A DNA stretch of 5,736 nucleotides, taken from the NCBI GenBank assembly GCA_937954195.1, contig CALFYR010000473.1:1-5736 (forward strand), read 5' to 3'. The translations under genes and the position numbers were made by a program. Below the pieces are notes generated by a model. The model did not search any database. It worked only from the letters and a program-made list of their open reading frames with translations, and was not told where the DNA came from. Positions 1 to 2,918 of this stretch are shown here, piece by piece (the first letter of the stretch is position 1; each line of letters begins with the position of its first letter). Source of the DNA: an uncultured Dehalococcoidia bacterium (GTDB lineage Bacteria > Chloroflexota > Dehalococcoidia > Tepidiformales > Tepidiformaceae).

Positions 1-228
1 GGCGCCGAAGTCGCTCGTTCGGGAGCACGCTGGCCGTATCAATGCCTGACGCGGCTCCCCGATGCCCCCCACAACACCTGGGTCTGGCGGCGAAAGTTCC
101 CTCTCTCGCCGGTCACGTGGGATGCGGCCCTGGCCGCGGAAGCTGGGGGCCAGGCATTCGCCGCCGATGGGACGGGCCGGCCGGCCCACGCCACCGTCCC
201 GGTGGAGTGGACGGCCGTGGCGCCGTAG
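1..228 (+). CDS. C-terminal fragment of an unrecognised protein (5' end outside window)
   Basis: A frame open from the first base of the window gives 75 residues and ends at a TAG at 226-228. About 60 of its 75 codons end in G or C, as expected of real coding sequence here. The product reads like the end of a folded, soluble protein: it has an NTWVWRRKFPLSPVTW stretch near the middle and ends in VPVEWTAVAP, with regularly spaced tryptophans and no membrane segment. No in-frame ATG lies inside the window, so the gene starts upstream. It converges on the oxidoreductase gene, with 14 bases between the stop codons. I do not recognise the family and assign no function. Overlapping frames in this stretch give low-complexity Arg/Pro-rich products and look like shadows. 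Confidence 0.65.
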   Translation, partial: GAEVARSGARWPYQCLTRLPDAPHNTWVWRRKFPLSPVTWDAALAAEAGGQAFAADGTGRPAHATVPVEWTAVAP

Positions 229-240
229 TCGCCGTTGGCC
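213..240. terminator. Possible hairpin between convergent genes
   Basis: GGCC (213-216) can pair with GGCC (237-240), and GGCG (219-222) with CGCC (230-233), around a 7-base loop and across a small internal loop. The hairpin overlaps the stop of the upstream partial gene and lies next to the stop of the oxidoreductase gene, where a shared terminator would be expected. There is no T-run on either side, so it is not a classical intrinsic terminator. In GC-rich DNA a stem this short can arise by chance. Confidence 0.25.
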
Positions 241-242
241 GC

Positions 243-1145
243 CTAACCCTTGAAGTGCGACATCACCGTTTCGTTGAACTTGTCCATCTGCGCCTTCTTA
301 TCGGCAACCGACCTCCCGAGGTTGAAGTCCGGGATGATCACTTCATCCACGCCCGCCTCGATGTAGCGCTCGACAATCCCGCGGATGTCCGCCGCCGTGC
401 CGCCAATGATCGGCCGGCCGCCCGCCCGCATGCGCTCGACCACGCTCGCGTCCTCCGTCTGGACGAGCATCCCCTGGGTCGAGTGCTTGATCGTCTTCGG
501 GTCTCGCCCGATCTCTTCGCAATACCGGTTCAGGATCGCTCCTTTGTGCGCGAGCACCTCAGGGGTGCCCCAAACGTTCCACTCGTTCGCGTACTTCGCC
601 GCTATCTTCAACGTCTTCTGTTCCCCGCCGCCCCCAATGAGCAGCGGCATCGGCGATTGCACGGGCTTCGGCGCGAGCGGGGCGTCGGTCAACTGGTAGT
701 ACTTGCCCTGGAGGTCGGTCTTCTCGTTCGAAAACAGCCCGGTCACCACCTGGCATGCTTCTTCGAACCGGGCCATGCGCCCGCCGAGCGTGGAGAACTC
801 GATGCCGTACGCCTTGTGCTCGTTCTCCTGCCAGCCCGCGCCGAGTCCGAGCACGCATCGCCCGCCGCTGATGTTGTCCACGTTGGCGGCCATCTTCGCC
901 AGCACCGCCGGGTGCCGGTACGTGTTCCCGCTCACCAGCGCGCCAATCCGCACGCGCGAGGTCGCCTGCCCCAGCGCCGCCAGCGTTGTCCAGCACTCGC
1001 TTGTGGGCCCGCTTGTGTCTTCCGCGTTCGGCATGAAGTGGTCTGCGTACCAGACGCCGTACCAGCCGGTAGCCTCCGCGTGCTGGGCGATGTCGAGTGT
1101 GTCGCTGTACGGGTTGTTCGGCCCGGGCCAGATGGAAAACTTCAA
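243..1145 (-). CDS. LLM-class (luciferase-like) oxidoreductase, probably F420-dependent
   Basis: The 300-residue product is a full-length single-domain bacterial luciferase-like monooxygenase (TIM barrel). Known members use coenzyme F420 or FMN to oxidise or reduce small organic substrates in the cytoplasm. Visible landmarks are the N-terminal strand MKFSIWPGP, the VWYADHFMPN motif (31-40) with the Asp-His typical of F420 members, SGNTYRHPA (72-80), the GLGAGW loop (100-105) followed by an acidic E-x-E, and the phosphate-binding-like LLIGGGGE (168-175). The start is chosen as TTG at 1143-1145: it gives the expected family N-terminus and has GGAG 7 bases upstream. The frame stays open for 64 more codons, but that extension is Pro/Arg/Ser-rich, runs across the promoter gap and overlaps the divergent gene. 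The substrate cannot be told. FMN use cannot be excluded, but the family and the high-GC host favour F420. Confidence 0.9.
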   Translation of the reverse strand: MKFSIWPGPNNPYSDTLDIAQHAEATGWYGVWYADHFMPNAEDTSGPTSECWTTLAALGQATSRVRIGALVSGNTYRHPAVLAKMAANVDNISGGRCVLGLGAGWQENEHKAYGIEFSTLGGRMARFEEACQVVTGLFSNEKTDLQGKYYQLTDAPLAPKPVQSPMPLLIGGGGEQKTLKIAAKYANEWNVWGTPEVLAHKGAILNRYCEEIGRDPKTIKHSTQGMLVQTEDASVVERMRAGGRPIIGGTAADIRGIVERYIEAGVDEVIIPDFNLGRSVADKKAQMDKFNETVMSHFKG

Positions 1146-1152
1146 GAGGACG

Positions 1153-1156
1153 CTCC
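1153..1156 (-). promoter_or_regulatory. Ribosome binding site that fixes the TTG start of the oxidoreductase
   Basis: On the minus strand GGAG lies 7 bases before TTG at 1145. No comparable site precedes the more upstream in-frame start codons at positions where the product would look like the family. This site is the main reason for calling a 300-residue protein rather than 364 residues. Confidence 0.6.
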
Positions 1157-1173
1157 GGTCGTGTGATGGCCGG

Positions 1174-1179
1174 ATTCTA
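1174..1179 (-). promoter_or_regulatory. Candidate -10 element for the oxidoreductase gene
   Basis: The minus strand reads TAGAAT here, 5 of 6 matches to TATAAT, 28 bases before the TTG start. This would give a leader of about 20 bases. No good -35 hexamer stands 16-18 bases further upstream, so the call rests on the -10 alone. Confidence 0.3.
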
Positions 1180-1270
1180 CCCGCTGGGAACTGGATGCGG
1201 GGCTCGAGGGATATGGGCCAGCTACTTCCCGCCACGACACACCGCACGTATCGTGACGGTCGCGGGATAC

Positions 1271-1276
1271 AGGAGG
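1271..1276 (+). promoter_or_regulatory. Perfect Shine-Dalgarno AGGAGG before the DUF805 gene
   Basis: AGGAGG sits 8 bases before the ATG at 1285 and decides that start. The same frame is open back to about 703, but that stretch is antisense to the oxidoreductase and is not coding. Confidence 0.8.
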
Positions 1277-1284
1277 GGCAACAC

Positions 1285-1851
1285 ATGACTGAAGCGCGGC
1301 CCGGCTGGTACCACGGCAAAGGCGACCCCGAAGGCACCGTGCGCTACTGGGACGGCGAAAAGTGGATCGGCGACCCGGTGATGCCCCCGGATGCACCCCC
1401 TCCACCTGAAACAACCCCTCCCGCCTATAGCTCCCCTCCGGCCATGGCCCACGAAACGACATCTCCGGTGACCCGTGCCGCTTCGACCGGGTTCTCGTTC
1501 GAACGCCTCATGTCGCCGAATGGCCGGATCAATCGGGCGACCATGGCCGGCATCATCGGCATCGCGGTCGGAATCGTCCTGGCTCTCACCATCGTCGACC
1601 TGGCCGCGGGCACCTACAACGAAGAAGCCGGGCTCGGCATCTTCGGGACCATCGGCAGCCTGGCGTTTGTCTGGCCACAACTCGCGAACGCAGCGAAGCG
1701 CTTCCACGACTTCGGCTTCAGCGGCTGGTTTGCCGCGCTCACGCTGATTCCGTTCGTGAACCTGGCCGTGCTCGTGTGGCTGGTAGCGCACCCCGGCAAC
1801 GTCGGGCCGAATCGCCACGGCGAACAGCCCCGGTCGGGATTCAACCTCTAA
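1285..1851 (+). CDS. DUF2510-like N-terminus fused to DUF805 membrane protein
   Basis: The 188-residue product has three parts. Residues 6-30 carry the short Trp-rich DUF2510 pattern (PGWY, DPEGTVRYWDGEKW), a small motif usually found at the N-terminus of membrane proteins, mainly in actinobacteria. Residues 31-70 are a Pro/Thr/Ser-rich linker. Residues 77-178 match DUF805: SPNGRINRATM at its start, two hydrophobic segments (about 87-108 and 115-135), the signature KRFHDFGFSGW (138-148), a third hydrophobic segment (about 149-168) and the closing HPGNVGPNRHG. DUF805 proteins (the E. coli YhaH/YhaI type) are inner-membrane proteins of unknown biochemical role. The start is fixed by a perfect AGGAGG. 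The gene is divergent from the oxidoreductase and convergent with the regulator gene (10-base gap), so it is probably a single-gene transcript. The domain calls are firm; the function is unknown. Confidence 0.9.
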   Translation: MTEARPGWYHGKGDPEGTVRYWDGEKWIGDPVMPPDAPPPPETTPPAYSSPPAMAHETTSPVTRAASTGFSFERLMSPNGRINRATMAGIIGIAVGIVLALTIVDLAAGTYNEEAGLGIFGTIGSLAFVWPQLANAAKRFHDFGFSGWFAALTLIPFVNLAVLVWLVAHPGNVGPNRHGEQPRSGFNL

Positions 1852-1861
1852 CCTCACTCGC

Positions 1862-2548
1862 TCAGGCGAAGGTCCGGAGCGCCTCGGAATCGTCGATGGT
1901 CACGGCGCCGCGCGAAAGCGTGATCCAGCCATCCCGTGCGAACTGGTTCAGCTGCTTGTTCACGCTCTCCCGGCTTACACCGAGCATTGATGCAAGTTCG
2001 CCCTGTGTAATCTGGAGTCGCGGCTTCTTCCGCGTATCACCATCGGAAAGGCTCGCCGAGAGCGTCAGCAGGTGCTTCGCCAGGCGATGCGGCAGGTCCA
2101 GGAACACCAGGTCGGTGACGGTTTCGTTGGTCCGCCGAATGCGCAGCGAAAGCGTTTCCAGGAGAGCCAGCGATGCGGCAGGCCGTTCTTTCACCCAGCT
2201 CGTGAAGTCATCGCGTGAGACCACGAACGTCCGGGTCGTGGATGTTGCGGTCGCCGTCGCCGAACGCGGCCGGCCATCGAAGAGCGCGAGGTCTCCGAAA
2301 CAGTCACCGGGGCCCATCAACGCCAATGTTGCTTCGCTGCCCCCGCCGGAAAGCCGGCTCATGCGAACCCTGCCCTCCACAACGACATAGAGCGCATCGC
2401 CGGCATCGCCCTCATTGAAGATCGTTGAGCCGGCCGCGAACCGCCGCACGCGCCCGCGCGCAGCCAGCGCTTTCAAGTCCTCGTCCGGAAGCCGCGCCAG
2501 GAGCGGCAAGTCTTTGATGTAAATGTCGTTCGATTCGTTCTCAGCCAC
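1862..2548 (-). CDS. Crp/Fnr-family transcriptional regulator (GlxR-like)
   Basis: The 228-residue length is normal for this DNA-binding family. Residues about 18-130 form the cyclic-nucleotide-binding barrel, with the phosphate-cassette-like segment FGDLALFDGRPRSA (84-97). Its Arg95-Ser96 match Arg82-Ser83 of E. coli Crp, but Asp86 replaces the usual Glu72. A long dimerisation helix follows (about 120-150). The C-terminal winged helix-turn-helix spans about 178-220, with recognition helix SRESVNKQL (192-200): Arg193 and Glu194 match E. coli Arg180 and Glu181, and Lys198 takes the place of Arg185. There are no Fnr-type cysteines for an iron-sulfur cluster. The helix and the following RDGWITL resemble GlxR-type actinobacterial regulators. 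The start is GTG at 2546-2548, with GAGGGAG ending 5 bases upstream. Cyclic AMP is a plausible ligand but unproven. The palindrome about 50 bases upstream suggests autoregulation. Confidence 0.92.
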   Translation of the reverse strand: MAENESNDIYIKDLPLLARLPDEDLKALAARGRVRRFAAGSTIFNEGDAGDALYVVVEGRVRMSRLSGGGSEATLALMGPGDCFGDLALFDGRPRSATATATSTTRTFVVSRDDFTSWVKERPAASLALLETLSLRIRRTNETVTDLVFLDLPHRLAKHLLTLSASLSDGDTRKKPRLQITQGELASMLGVSRESVNKQLNQFARDGWITLSRGAVTIDDSEALRTFA

Positions 2549-2753
2549 GTTTGCTCCCTCGGGCGATGTTGTACCACCCGCCTTTCCTCAAAACCACTAT
2601 GTGAAGCGTGCTTCACACAACGGCCGACCGTCTGTGATGGACTTCTCGAACGACCTTCGGATTCTGTGAGTTGTATTAACGAACCCTCGGTGGCGAGGGC
2701 TCATTCTGATTACATCACCCGGTGGATGCACCGGAACCGAAGGAACAACCACC
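2549..2753. promoter_or_regulatory. Divergent intergenic region between the Crp-like gene and the small genes
   Basis: This gap must hold promoters for both directions. It contains the palindrome at 2600-2617 and two more TGTGA half-sites at 2633-2637 and 2665-2669 on the plus strand. A possible plus-strand -10, TATTAA at 2674-2679, would give a leader of roughly 70 bases for the first small gene, but it lacks a convincing -35. For the regulator, no -35/-10 pair with normal spacing is visible; the best -10-like hexamer, CATAGT at 2601-2596 on the minus strand, overlaps the palindrome edge. No small gene was found inside the gap. Confidence 0.4.
2600..2617. promoter_or_regulatory. Perfect 18-bp palindrome, candidate Crp-family operator
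   Basis: TGTGAAGC-GT-GCTTCACA is an 8-2-8 perfect inverted repeat in the divergent region between the Crp-like gene (start 51 bases away) and the first small gene (start 136 bases away). Both ends are the TGTGA/TCACA half-sites that Crp and GlxR proteins read, but they are separated by 8 bases rather than the canonical 6. No T-run follows it, so it is not a terminator. Its position fits an operator for autoregulation. Binding by the neighbouring regulator is an inference. Confidence 0.55.
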
Positions 2754-2918
2754 ATGTACGACCTCCACGCCTACGCACGCGCCCGCCAGATCGAAATGGA
2801 TCGCTCGATCGCACACGCCAACCGGAGCTCCGAGGCCCGGCGCCTCACTGAACCGCGGCCCCGCGGAAAGCTCATCCGGCTCGTCCTCGGCGAATCGCCC
2901 CAGGCCCGCGCCGCCTAG
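2754..2918 (+). CDS. Small protein of unknown function, 54 residues
   Basis: The ATG at 2754 is preceded by AAGGA with 9 bases of spacing after AGGA, a good ribosome binding site. Most codons end in G or C. The product begins MYDLHAYARARQIEMD, has a predicted helical, charged middle, and ends in a basic stretch (RPRGKLIRLVL) followed by GESPQARAA. It has no signal peptide, membrane segment or cysteine. It lies downstream of the divergent region holding the Crp-type palindrome and 32 bases before a second small gene on the same strand, so the two are probably co-transcribed. I do not recognise a family. It could be a small cytosolic, nucleic-acid-associated or regulatory protein, but nothing in the sequence decides this. 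Confidence 0.68.
   Translation: MYDLHAYARARQIEMDRSIAHANRSSEARRLTEPRPRGKLIRLVLGESPQARAA

Noticed and set aside
42..1166. Long plus-strand open frame across the oxidoreductase region
   Set aside because: It is antisense to a gene with clear LLM-family motifs. The product is Arg/Pro/His-rich without recognisable domains, which is typical of shadow frames in GC-rich DNA.
703..1284. 194-residue N-terminal extension of the DUF805 protein
   Set aside because: The stretch is antisense to the oxidoreductase and the promoter gap, and the perfect AGGAGG directly before the ATG at 1285 marks the true start.
1222..1857. 211-codon minus-strand open frame opposite the DUF805 gene
   Set aside because: The plus strand carries recognisable DUF2510 and DUF805 signatures; the minus frame is a charged shadow with no domain.
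2600..2617. Palindrome as a transcription terminator
   Set aside because: It is in a divergent promoter gap rather than after a gene, its loop would be only 2 bases, and no T-run follows.
2666..2851. 61-codon plus-strand frame overlapping the first small gene
   Set aside because: It has no ribosome binding site and a Arg/Pro/His-rich product; the overlapping 54-residue frame has a good site and better codon use.
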